Below, piece by piece: positions 33,105 to 43,473 of a stretch of DNA of 64,000 nucleotides; the stretch's first letter is position 1, and every line of letters starts with the position of its first letter. The stretch is taken from the NCBI GenBank assembly GCA_004565275.1, contig SDOX01000121.1, forward strand, positions 463,800-527,799, given 5' to 3'. The notes beneath the pieces are model-generated. The model was not told where the DNA came from. It worked only from the letters and a program-made list of their open reading frames with translations, and did not search any database. Position numbers and translations under genes: made by a program. Origin of the DNA: Nannochloropsis salina CCMP1776. Its lineage: Eukaryota > Sar > Eustigmatophyceae > Eustigmatales > Monodopsidaceae.

Positions 33105-34905
33105 CGATGGTGGCGGACACGAGCCCTTCCGATGCTGGTGGGGAGGTTAACACAGATGCCGGGAACATGCAACAGTGCCTGCGAACTCCAAAGCCAGGAA
33201 TACCTGTTTCGTACAGGTTGATGCGTCGCATGGTTGAGTTCGCTTGATCGTTATGTGATTTTTTTTTGGCGACGTGGGATAGACCTCATTTGACGGCAGA
33301 GAGCGGCAAGGTCGAGGTCTCACACGGCTACTGTAGTACAATCATCATGATCTTGGAGATGCAGCTGCAGCCGGAGTCAGGAACCATGTGTACCTACCTG
33401 TCATACTTATCACAAATGCCCAATGTGATTTATGACTGAGAGCATTGGGTACAGTGCTGAGGTTCTACTTAAACCGTCAGGAGTACTCGTCAGGTAAGTG
33501 AACAATTTTCTTACAAGTTTTTTGGGGCCTCCCTGCCCCCTCCTTAAGAGCTGTAGCACTAAGCGTTGATGATGCCCATATACATTGACATGTAAGCACT
33601 GGGTTATGAAAATATAACGTGATTACCAGGGACCATCGAGCCCTATCTCCTGAAACGCTGCTATTTGTCAGGTGCCATGCTTTTATCCTTCGGCGTTCAT
33701 ATTCTGGTGCCCGTACATATCTGATATTCTCACTTCTATGCACTATATATTTATTTATATATACACGTTATGCCATCCTTGCTTAACCGTAACAGGATAT
33801 ATCTGCTTGTGGCGGTAGTTTATTTGTTTTGGCCGGGTTCAGGAATTTATAGTTTATCCTGCTGCTAACCTCGCTACCGTCCGCATCCGGGTTTTCACCA
33901 CCTTCTCCGCCTTTGGTCGCCTCATTCTCAATTAGAAAGCCCAGTCAGCGCATCCCTATCACCAGCATATGCAGTAAGTAAAGCTGACGCCTGCTTCTTC
34001 CGAAGCATGTAAAGCTTACGCCTGCTTCTTCCGAAGCATGCAAATTTCAAATTGCCTTCCCTTACGATGATGGCAGCATCTGCCGGCTACACTTGATTTC
34101 AACTTTCGGATCGACCGATAAAAATGGTACATGTATTTGTAGCTTTTGCGATGACCGGACGATCCTGACGCATCCCTCCGAGCCACGTCGACCACGATGT
34201 GTGTGACTGTGGGGTGGGGTCAGAAATCTCAGCCTGCAGTAGTCTTGAGGGCGCCACTGGACCGGCTTTTGTCTGTCGTGCGAAGCCTCGGAGGGGCAGC
34301 GTTCGAGAACCTGAAACAAACACGCGCGTGGGAGGACGCCTGAGGGGGAGCCACAGGGCTGGCGTCGTGGGCGAAGAGGGGGATGAGGGGGCATCAGGAT
34401 TATTGGTTTGCGCGGTCCTGACGGGGCTTGTGCCTGTGCTTGCGATGGCGCGGACGGACAAGCTGGGAGAATTGAGTGCCCGACGGCGCCTGTGAGGGTG
34501 CGTGAAGAAATTCGCGTATAGGCAGTGATTGCATCGAAAGAAGAGGGGTTGGATACAGGAAGGTATTGTGGAAGGAATAAGCTGCATAGGACTCGCAAGA
34601 ACGGGGGATGATTTGGAACAAAGCCGTTGCTTTGAATAATAACGTGATTTGTCGTGACAACCTGGATTATTGGGCGTCTTGTCGCTTCTCATTTATTTTC
34701 TTCCTACGTCCGCGTTAGACTGCACTATTGGTTGACACAGTCATTCTCATTCACGACCCCACGACTCTGCGGGGACGATGACTCGGCACGGACGTCAGGA
34801 AGCGTGCGACAGCCGCGTCTTCGTCCAAGGGCTCGGTCGGCCCGAGCTCCCCGTCGAAGACCAAGCTACACACAGCGTCCCCCCAGGCGCCCCCTGCGCA
34901 CCCCC
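33105..34905. other. Long spacer with a small direct repeat; no confident gene
   Basis: About 1.8 kb. 33250-34150 is AT-rich and non-coding in look. 34180-34500 is more GC-rich with frames open on both strands (a 98-residue frame from the ATG at 34199 on plus, and longer minus frames), without recognisable sequence. From 34905 down to about 34755 on the minus strand lies a protein-like frame (LVFDGELGPTEPLDEDAAVA) just past the stop of the next gene. It could be an extra exon only if a 44-nt intron were used. Confidence 0.4.
33979..34040. repeat. Two-copy 31-nt tandem repeat
   Basis: 33979-34009 and 34010-34040 are direct copies differing at one base. Each starts TAAAGCT and includes ACGCCTGCTTCTTCCGAAGC followed by ATG. 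The CTTCTTCCGAAG core is nearly self-complementary (CTTC...GAAG). Confidence 0.9.
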
Positions 34906-36013
34906 TCACTGCAGCGGCTCGTATACGAAGGAGGCCACCACGCCCCCCACCACTAGGGCGCCAAAGAGAGCGAGCACGGCCGTGTTCCGGAGCTTCTCCC
35001 CGGAGGACTGCACCTCCACGCCCGACTGGCACAGTAAAGTCCGCTTATTCTTCTTGTCCTGGTCCGTGACGCGGTAGAGGTACTGCCCGGGCTCGAGGCC
35101 CTGGTCCACGTAGGAGTAAAACCCGCCCTCGGGCCCCTTGCTGTTTAGGGGCGGGAAGGTCTTGAAAGACGCCACCTCCTCGAATTCCGCGCCGGGCTCG
35201 TCCGCCCGCTTGCGGAAAATGATGTACCCGACGTTGTCCCTCTCTTCGCCTGTGAGCCACTGTGTGGCACGAGTGGAGACAGCATTAACACGATGGCGCC
35301 CTGAACATGGAGTCGAAGGTTCATGCTTCGTCGGCGACGGAAAGAACGAAACGTTTTCGGAGTATCCGGCGTGAAATAAAAATTTATCAGACTTACCCCC
35401 AATTCGACGTCTCGGTCGTTGATCACTCGGTATTTCAAGCCCACCGAAGCCTCCTTTCCTTGCGGGTCGAACACATTCCCTGTGTCAACCGCGCTGCCCT
35501 GCTCTCGCTCTCGCCGCTTGCGGGCCCGAATGGCTCGAGAACTTGCCTCCAAGTCAATTTGGTCCATCATCCAGGGTGCGTATGGCTTTCCCTCCGCATT
35601 TAGCATGCCTCGCATCTTACGCTCGATCTCCTCTTGGATCTCTCGTTCTTCCTGCTCCTCCTCTTCTTTGGTCAATTTGACCGATAGAGCACATTTACCA
35701 CCCACCTTTGATGTAAACGTGAGACCGCTGACCTGGAAGAGGAAGAAGTCAAAGCGTGAAAAGAATAGATTGCGAAAGGAGGCGATAAAAATTGACTTTC
35801 CTCTTGAAACACAGCACCTAGCTAGCTACCCCAGCTGCCGAGGTATGCTACACTCTACATCGCGTTCTAATGATGGATTGACCAGCACGACTTTCCAACA
35901 TATGCAGATCGGCTTACCTTCGAAGTCAAGCTTGATCTCGGTAGACTAGGCAGAAATCCCAGCACGAGCAAGGGCAAAGACAGGAACAGGAAGGCTGCAA
36001 GAAAGCGAGTCAT
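34906..36013 (-). CDS. Plastid-directed single-pass membrane protein, unknown function
   Basis: Exons 36013-35918, 35732-35397 and 35259-34906 join in phase 0 and give 261 aa. The start MTRFLAAFLFLSLPLLVLG is followed by FLPSLPR, a signal peptide with Phe at the cleavage site, so a plastid leader is likely. Next come VSGLTFTSKVGGKCALSVKL, a coiled acidic helix (KEEEEQEEREIQEEIERKM) and a globular domain. That domain has WLTGEERDNVGYIIFRKRAD, FKTFPPLNSKGPEGGFYSYV and QYLYRVTDQDKKNKRTLLCQ, which look like strands of an immunoglobulin or fibronectin type fold. A single membrane helix LRNTAVLALFGALVVGGVVA lies near the C terminus. I have the impression that related proteins exist in plants but cannot name one. 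Confidence 0.8.
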
Positions 36014-36841
36014 GATCCTGACGGGTTTGGACCACGCTGTTGAGGGAGACGTAGAGGGTAAGGGAATTAGGCGCGTTTGGAACGATGTAACCCCGAAAGT
36101 CACCTGACAACACCTCGAGCTCCAACACAAAGGTCATTCTCTTCCGCCTCTGATAATGTGTCGTCTGATGCACTGCATTTGGACGTGCACGGTGACAAGG
36201 ATCGCCGGCAAGCGCCGGCTTGGCGACGCGGTGGGATACCTGGTGGAGTGCCATGGTGCATTTCATCGGGCAAGTTTTGACTTCTTGCCGTGCGAGGCTC
36301 TGCCGTAGCCCCCTTAAAAGTTGTACGGCACTTACCACAGCTAGGCTACGTGCGAACGTGACAGTCTTACTCCCAGCGTAGTGATATTTATATGGTAAAC
36401 AACAGGTCGCGGTGTCTTGAGGCATGGTCCGTCGGCTCTTGCCTGGCATTGCAGTGTCTACTTCGACCGCGAAAACGAGTCTTCGATCCGGACGGGTCTC
36501 CTCTTTCAGCGTGCCTTCCACATCAATTTTGTGCAGCTTGCAGGGCGGAATGATGCTTCGACGCATCAGCTCCTGTGAGAGCCTACGCAGGCGGCGACTA
36601 GCCCCTGGTCGGAGCTTCTTGTCCAGCGAGCAACAAATTCGCGACTTCCACGTACCCCTGCCGTGGGATAAACGAAGAGGTAGGCTAAATGGGGCACGTT
36701 TAAGCAGATACTTTTTCTTGAGTGAGACCGACCGAGTTTCTATCACACGCGCAGAGGCTCGTGAGAAAGCCGAGCTCGACTGCATTACGAAGGCGGAAGG
36801 CGTAATGAAAGCTTTGGATGGATCACTAGTGCTACCACCAG
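36014..36841. other. Divergent spacer with open frames on both strands
   Basis: 828 nt between two start codons. A minus frame of 279 codons (36785-35946) and a plus frame of 142 codons (36424-36852) overlap almost completely. Neither contains a motif I know. The plus frame is Arg/Ser-rich at its start, like a mitochondrial leader, and ends by overlapping the next gene's ATG. At most one can be a gene; both may be chance. Confidence 0.3.
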
Positions 36842-38008
36842 GTGACTATTAGGAGCTGGAGGAAAAAAGGTCCAAGGAATCTTTGGTTGCTACTCCTCGC
36901 TTTTTCACACCGCACCGTACACGGCCTCTACCCACCACTCACAGATTCTTCCTTTTACAAATGGCTGGAGCACAATAGCAAAGACGTGGAAGGCGCGGTG
37001 CCGAAGAAGGAGGAATTTCAAAAATGGCTATCTGCGGCCGAGTCAGAGCTAAATACACAGACTAAGGCGCAGATTGGCATATTTTCGGGGGGGGAATGGT
37101 GGAGAGCAGGTCACGATGACCACCTCCAGGCGATTCGATCCCTACATTCTTTGCAACTGCAGCACCTATGCGCAGAATTAAAGAAAAGTAAGGCTGTTTT
37201 TACGCCACATATTTCTGGTAGGTACTCTCCGAGTCGCACCGCTGAACATGAAGACATTGGTGGCCGTGGGGATCGAGCAGGTCTTTAAAGTGTCTAACTT
37301 GCTATTTCAAACCAGCAGGCGACTATCTTGGAAAGGGGACGATGGCCAAGGTTGTGGCTGTGCTTCAGGCACATTTAGATGGAGACCTTGAGACGCGATT
37401 AAAAGGTGTGTGCGACTCATACTCTTAATCACCTGCTTGTGCCATGGTACTTTTTGTCAAACACATACCTTATCGATCTCCACTCGCTGATCCATTTGTT
37501 TACTTGTATATCAGCCGCGTGGATGCTGCAAGACGATAGCACGGAGAGCAAAGGCTGGCTCTCCGAGCAGGGCATGGAGGACGCCGTCCACACTGTCCTA
37601 AACCCTGTTATCGCAACTGCTGCGACTTTGTACCCCTCATTGCCTGGCGTCAACAAAGCTCAGAAGAAGGCATTCGTGAAATTTATCAAGTCATATACTC
37701 GTGATCATACGGATCTGCCATCTAAGCTTCGTTGTGTCTTCCATTGGACAGAGCCTCCTCAGGAAAGCCTTCCCACCAAACCTCCCCCTGTACCAGTTCC
37801 TAAAGTTATTGATCTGCCTGGCTACCTGAAGACACAGGAAGAGAATTTTCCCGACATGCATCAAGTTGGGAAAGGCTCCATGGAATTGTATAAACGGGTG
37901 CGAGAAGCTTACTACCATCAAAAAAAGGAGGATCGCGATACGTTTCGTACTGGTGTCGTGTATTTGATTGCCCTTGGCTTTGCCGACGTATACGTCAGCG
38001 GATTATGA
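36842..38008 (+). CDS. Secreted or ER-routed protein of unknown function
   Basis: Exons 36842-37217, 37319-37405 and 37515-38008 (both introns phase 1) give 318 aa. A basic start (MTIRSWRKKGPRN) precedes the hydrophobic LWLLLLAFSHRTVHG, a signal peptide. The mature protein is mostly helical with many Lys and Gln: FYKWLEHNSKDVEGAVPKKE, GDYLGKGTMAKVVAVLQAHL (made across the first splice), VNKAQKKAFVKFIKSY, and a Pro-rich segment PTKPPPVPVPKVIDLPGYLK. The last segment, GVVYLIALGFADVYVSGL, is hydrophobic and could anchor in a membrane. Family not recognised. Confidence 0.75.
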
Positions 38009-38225
38009 GAAATGGCTAAAATATCCCTCTAAAGAAAAGTACTTGCAAAAAATGCGAGCTTGCGGTCGTTTTGTTTCCTTTTTATATTTTTTCCCCGATT
38101 CAAGTAACCTCCTCAGAGCCTCCTGCTACTAGCAGCCTTGCGTCTAAGCACTAGCTCCTCTCGCGCGTCCTTACGATCACCATTTAAAAAAACTATCGCC
38201 TGCAAAATTAACAGAAGGAAGCATA

Positions 38226-38780
38226 ATGGTCACTACGGGCGGATTCTCTGCATTCTCGTCAAGCGGGAATGTGCGACGGCTTCTTTCCACCCTCAGCTTC
38301 TTGCCTGTCGGCGTAGCAGTCAATGAATTGATAGGCTCCTTCATGTTCGTCGATGGCCGGTCCATGCAACCAACTTTGAACCCTGCGTATTCCGGCAGTT
38401 ACACTTCTTCGAGAGATTTGGTATTCGTAGCCAAATGGCCAATAAAAGTCTGGCGGCGGTACCGCAAGGGCGAAGTAGTGGTGCTGCGGAGTCCCGTCGA
38501 TCCTGATGTGGAAGTTATCAGACGCCTCACCGGCAGGGAGCGGGAATGGCGGACCCGCCGGGTCGGGATGCGTCAAGAGCCTATTCTAGAAGGCTTCTGT
38601 TGGGTGACGGGGGATAACCCTCTGTACAGCGAGGACTCGGAGACGTACGGACCTGTCCCCTTGGCGCTGATAGAGGGCTGGGTCGCGTACGTCGTCTGGC
38701 CGTTGAACCGCGTGGGACCTGTGCCCAAACGAGTGATCCAGGCGCCACACGCGCAACGCATGCCGCCTCAGGATTTGTGA
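38226..38780 (+). CDS. Mitochondrial inner-membrane peptidase-like protein (S26, IMP family), catalytic Lys replaced
   Basis: Member of the signal peptidase I family that in mitochondria trims sorting signals of intermembrane-space proteins. Single exon, 184 aa. An N-terminal hydrophobic stretch (RRLLSTLSFLPVGVAVNELI) precedes the Ser box FVDGRSMQPTLNP. The middle box, where relatives have Lys-Arg (I-K-R-V), reads DVEVIRRLTGREREW, so Arg occupies the position of the general-base Lys. The third box CWVTGDNPLYSEDSETYGPV is well kept. The protein is of normal IMP length. Either Arg serves the role, a nearby Lys compensates, or the protein is a non-catalytic partner. The gene is tail-to-tail with the ArfGAP gene, 130 nt apart. 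Confidence 0.85.
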   Translation: MVTTGGFSAFSSSGNVRRLLSTLSFLPVGVAVNELIGSFMFVDGRSMQPTLNPAYSGSYTSSRDLVFVAKWPIKVWRRYRKGEVVVLRSPVDPDVEVIRRLTGREREWRTRRVGMRQEPILEGFCWVTGDNPLYSEDSETYGPVPLALIEGWVAYVVWPLNRVGPVPKRVIQAPHAQRMPPQDL

Positions 38781-38910
38781 ATAGCATGTAAAAGAAACTG
38801 TCATTCAAGTAATCATTTCACAGAAGTACAATTTACTTTTGGCCGTGGTACGGCCTTCCTATTAAAAGCTCGCGCGGCGACTCGCGCCGTTCTTCCCCCT
38901 TTATATGCAT

Positions 38911-41900
38911 TCACGACCCCTTCAGCTCGAGCTTAGACAGCAAATATGACACCAAGGGCATTGCTGTCGAGCTGGTGATGCTCAATTGATTTTGCTGCTG
39001 GAGTTGCAGCTGTCGACGCACTCCCTCCGCTTCCGAGGACTCCCCTCCGCCTCTAGCGACAGGAACCCCGTTCATGGCGAGGTCCAAAGGCGACAAGTCG
39101 TCGTCATCCACCACATCCACGGCCCCTCCATTCAAGACCAAAAACTCCAGGGCCGCCAAGCTCTGTCCCCTTTGACATACCGCGTGCACGGGGGTCCGCC
39201 GCCGCTCTTTTCCATTCGCGAAATTCACGTCTGCGCCATGCGCCAACGCCCAGCCCATTTTGGCCAAGTCTCCCTGTATCGCGGCGGCGTACAGGACTGC
39301 GTTCGGCTCTTCCTGCCCCTTCACTCCCTCCGCCTCCTTCTCGGTCCGCCTGGACTGACCCAGGAAGGCTTTCCTGACGTATTTGTCCCGGATCCACGCT
39401 TCTCGCACCTCCCGCGGAGCCTCTACCCCGGGTTTCTCCAGGTCACAAGGTACCTGGGCTTCCCACACCTGGTTTGCGCGCAGGTTGCCAATGGCCTCCA
39501 TGACCTCGCGGAGGGAGCGGGGCCAGGCGTCGAGAAGAAGGGACCGGACCTTGGACACGTGCACCCCGAGGGAGCGGTGGATCCCGGAGCACTCGATGCA
39601 CATGACCGTCCCGAAACTCACGCTCGCCCAGTCAGGCTCAGGCCGCTGGCAATCCGCGCACACCGGATTGGCCTCGCGGACTCGGGCAACGAATGAGGCT
39701 GTCGCCTCGGAGAGTATCGCCGCTCTGCCCGCATCCATCGGTCCGGCGAAGGTGCTGTAGCTCTCAGTTGTGGACCCGGCGGCCGAGGTGCCTGATTCGG
39801 CGGAGGATAGAGAAGTGTAGGAGGTATTCCGATCCCCGCCGGCCCCTGTCACTAGCAAAGACTCGGTCGAGCTGCGAAGCGCCTTGATCCATTCTTGAAA
39901 TTCCATTTCGCTCTCTGCCTGCAGCATGTACGGACGTTTCCCGGGGCTAAGTATCTCGAAAGTAAAGCGAGTATCGGTGTCTCGGGAGCACTCCCGTACG
40001 GTGGAGATGAGCAGGTCGCATATTTCTGCGCGTGGGGGTCCGATGGGGTCATCCTCGCATTGGTACGACAGCTTTCCGTTTCGAATATAGAAAAATCGAC
40101 GCTTCCAGTCCTTCCGCACGTTATTGCTTCGTTTCCACAAGTAGCCCTGTTTGAGGCAGGAAAAGGAGCAATGTGCGCCTCCCCGTGCGTCTGAGGACCA
40201 ATGGCCTCCATCAATTGTCGCAGCCGTGCGAGACCCGGGCGTGAGGCTGTCAAGGGAGGGCTGACCATCGTTGACAGGGACCTCACGCGGATGACCATTC
40301 ATCGGAGTGGAGGGTGAGGGGGGTACCGTGGGCTCCCCAGGAGGCGAGGGGCTGCTGTGTGGGGAGAGGGAAAGGGAGGAAGAGCTGCTGGTGCAGAGGT
40401 CGAGGGGGCTGCTCGGCAGGTCATCGTAAAGGTGATTGGGGGGCTGATCCGTTCTCGGATAGGCGTCAGCGCCTCCTTCGGCCTTGTCGATGCGCTCACA
40501 GGCCCCTGACTGGATCTGCTTGTCCGCTTCAGCCGTTGAGAAGACCAAGGGCCTCCCGGGCTCCGGCCGCGCAACACCTGTGGCTGCTCCGTTACACGGA
40601 ATCCAATCGTCCATCGCCAGCTGCGCCTTGATCTTGGGCACGGTGGCCATGGAGGCGCTCAGCAAGAGCTCAAGCTGCATGCGCTTGGCCTCGGTAATGC
40701 GGGCGCGTTTTGAAAATTGCCGTCGAGAAAGAGAGAGCTGACACTGCAGGTCCCGCATAGAAGGCTCAATTGCAGCCAGTGCCTCGTGGCCCTGATGGAA
40801 GTATCCCAGGTAGGCGTAAAGCGCGCACAAGACGCGCTCCACCAGCTGGAACTTCTTCTTGGTCTCGAGCTGGTTCAAGGTGTTGACCAGATCGATGCGT
40901 CCCAGCTCGTATCGCCGACGAACGCCGATAAGGTCCTGAGTACGCGCGCGCAGAACCTCAGGGTCGGTCCCCCTTCTCAACTGCTGCAAGTGCCGCTGAA
41001 GATGGGCCACGTAGTCCTCGTAGGCGCGGCCCACGGCGTCTTTGAGGCTCTTCACCTCTTTCAGCTCTCGCTTCACGAATTCCCGCATTGGGGCGAGGAA
41101 CGTCGACTCGAGCGAGAAGAGCACGGCGTCGTTGTAGCTCTGGACCTCGTCAATGGTCTCGCCAAATCGGACGAGCGCCGGCGCCAGGTCTCCCAGGCGC
41201 GAGAACCAACTCTCCCCGCCCCCCTGCTGCGAGAGACCCCCATTCCCACCCCCGTTGCCCGACCCTCCGCCGGTCCCGGATTTCCCGCTCGCCTTCCCCT
41301 CCTGGAGGTGCATCAGCTCCGAGGCGAATATACGGCCCACCGCCGAAAACGCGACGCCCGCCTCGATGTACTTCTGGACAATGTCGACAAGCCGCTGCAA
41401 ATGCTTTCTCATGCCTTCCACGTTCTCGTCCAGTGCCTGCAGCTTCCGTCGGAAGGATGGCGAGTCCTCCTCGTACTCCAGGACCACGGTGCTTTGGAAG
41501 AAAAGATCGGGGTTCTGGAAAAGCAAGTCCGGCTTGCTTCCCGGCCCCTTCTCAAGGGCTGTGTATCTCCGACGGATCGAGGCGGTGTTGACCTCATGCT
41601 GCGGGGCGGACGAGGAAGATGCCGGCGCCTCTTCCGCATGGATACTCCCTGTGGGCCCGCTCTGGGCGGTTGAAGGCGTCTGGCCATTCTGCGACCCGGT
41701 GGGCCTTGACACAACTCGACAGCGTGATTTGTGCGCGGCAGAAAGCAAGGGAAGCGTCGTGAAGTTGATTGCATGGTACTCGCCAATGCTGACGCTACTT
41801 GTGACGAGGTGGTCCGGACTTAGGAGGGGAGCGGCTTGGGAGGCTGTGGACGCATCCACTGCACAAGTGCCCTCAGGAAGCTGCCGCGGCCATGGCTGCG

Positions 41901-42594
41901 ATGGAGACGGGAGTTGGACAGCAGCCTCCCCACAAATGCCGTCCTGAGCTGAGAGTTGAACAGGAGCGGGCTTCCTTGCTGTCCGCCTCTCTTGGTGGCA
42001 GGCTTCCAAAGGCAAATGTCGCGGCCTTTCCCCGCTAAGTGATTGCAGCTCGTACTGTAACCGCTGTTGAGATTCTGAGTGCTCCTCCTCTTGAGGGATG
42101 GACCACTTAGACGAGACTGGACACTCAGAGGATACCGGACAGGGCAATGCTTGCCCTTTCAGGAGAATTTCGTAAGAGGCAAGCCTCAGCTTTAGCTGCT
42201 GTATCTCCGAATCTTTGACCTCAAGAGTTTTTTGGAGGTCTGCGATCAGATCAATCCTGAGTGCTGCCCCCCCCTCTTCAAAATCTGACCGGATGCAAAG
42301 GAACATGTGGGATGCAACGACACGACCAATGTTTAAAATCAAAAATTGATAAATTCCTCAATGGGCAACACGTGGCAAGAACATTGTATAAGCAACCATT
42401 CGCATAACGTAGAGGATAAAGACCGGAATTGAGAAAGGTTTGCCTATCATTGGACCAAGATCTCACAATATGCCAGAGAATCTCGCCGTGACACTTTTGT
42501 CATGATGCATTAAGCACATAATAGTAAAAGTGGTCTGCAATCTTAGACACAGGTATGATAAGCTCTTTAAGGACGCACCTGCCCAAACGCTCAT
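38911..42594 (-). CDS. ACAP-like ArfGAP: BAR, PH, ArfGAP and ankyrin domains
   Basis: GTPase-activating protein for Arf, acting on curved membranes. A 16-nt first exon (42594-42579, ATG AGC GTT TGG GCA G) splices in phase 1 to 42284-38911, giving 1129 aa. Without it the first in-frame ATG is at 42306. An N-terminal coil (IADLQKTLEVKDSEIQQLKL) and a Ser/Pro-rich linker lead to the BAR domain (SPSFRRKLQALDENVEGMRK onward, about 270 residues). Next comes a PH domain (QGYLWKRSNNVRKDWKRRFF to EFQEWIKALR). The ArfGAP zinc finger is CADCQRPEPDWASVSFGTVM then CIECSGIHRSLGVHVSKVRS, with the arginine finger in HRSLG. Ankyrin repeats follow (LYAAAIQGDLAKMGWALAHG and after). Domain order matches animal ACAPs. 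Confidence 0.92.
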
Positions 42595-43473
42595 CTCCGT
42601 GCAAATACTCGTTGGACCCGAGTCTTGTACTCGTGCACTATCGTTAGGCTCTTGAGAAGACAAGGGAGGATAGCGGGCACCTTCTATTATCTACGTCTGA
42701 TGAAAGGGAACTAAAGAGAGACAAAAGTGGTCAGGTCCGTTGTGCGCGGTAGGACCGAGTAGACATCCGAGTTTCGAACCGGCAGGGTCCCGCCTTTTTT
42801 CCCCCTCAGATGCTGGTCGATATGCGCAGACAAAAGCTCCATCGGGAGATGGTGGTAGACAATATTATGTCCACGATGACAGGAAAAGTCGTTTTTATTT
42901 ATGAAAGACAAAGGAAAGCTCTTAGACGGGAAGATATGTCGTCCGGTCCGATGCGGCCCATGTGGTCGTGAAGCAAGGCTAACAAACCACGGGAGATGGC
43001 CAATTCGGTCATACTGTCTCCTAGGCCCCCTCCACTTACTCAGGCGACGCCCGACACTCGATAAGCCGCTCGTGCGTGCAACAAGGTGGCGCCGATGACA
43101 CCCAGCACAACTGATCGTTCACAGAATAAGGTATGAAGCTGGGATGGTCTCCTATTGCCTCGGCGCTCGAGTGCTGGCACCCTCGTAGTCACGAGTAAGG
43201 CATCCGTTACCGAGCTCCTGGGCCCTCGCCTCCTCGCCGAAGTCTCCGTCGTTCCTTTCTTCGCCGCCTGCCTGCTTGCTTGCAATGCGACGGCCGAACG
43301 CGGCCCACATGAGAAGGCAAGGCGGCAAGACTCGACGAAAATGCGGTTTGCTAACGCTGCCGTGCGAATCACTAACATGTCACGGGAGGGCCTCGCAAGC
43401 AGTGGCTATCCTTTTCGCTCCGAGCCTTCCTTCACCTCTCAGATTAAACCCTTCGCCACCCCCTAGGAAAACG
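42595..43473. promoter_or_regulatory. Divergent spacer, ArfGAP and PDI genes
   Basis: 879 nt with no convincing gene. A frame from 43155 to 43466 on the plus strand lies in the PDI 5' leader and has no known content. A T-run after GTTTCGAACC near 42770-42800 looked tRNA-like but does not fold (see rejected). Confidence 0.4.

Noticed and set aside
42721-42800. tRNA-like signal: GTTTCGAACC followed by a T-run
   Set aside because: No A-box, no acceptor stem pairing and no cloverleaf could be drawn on either strand.
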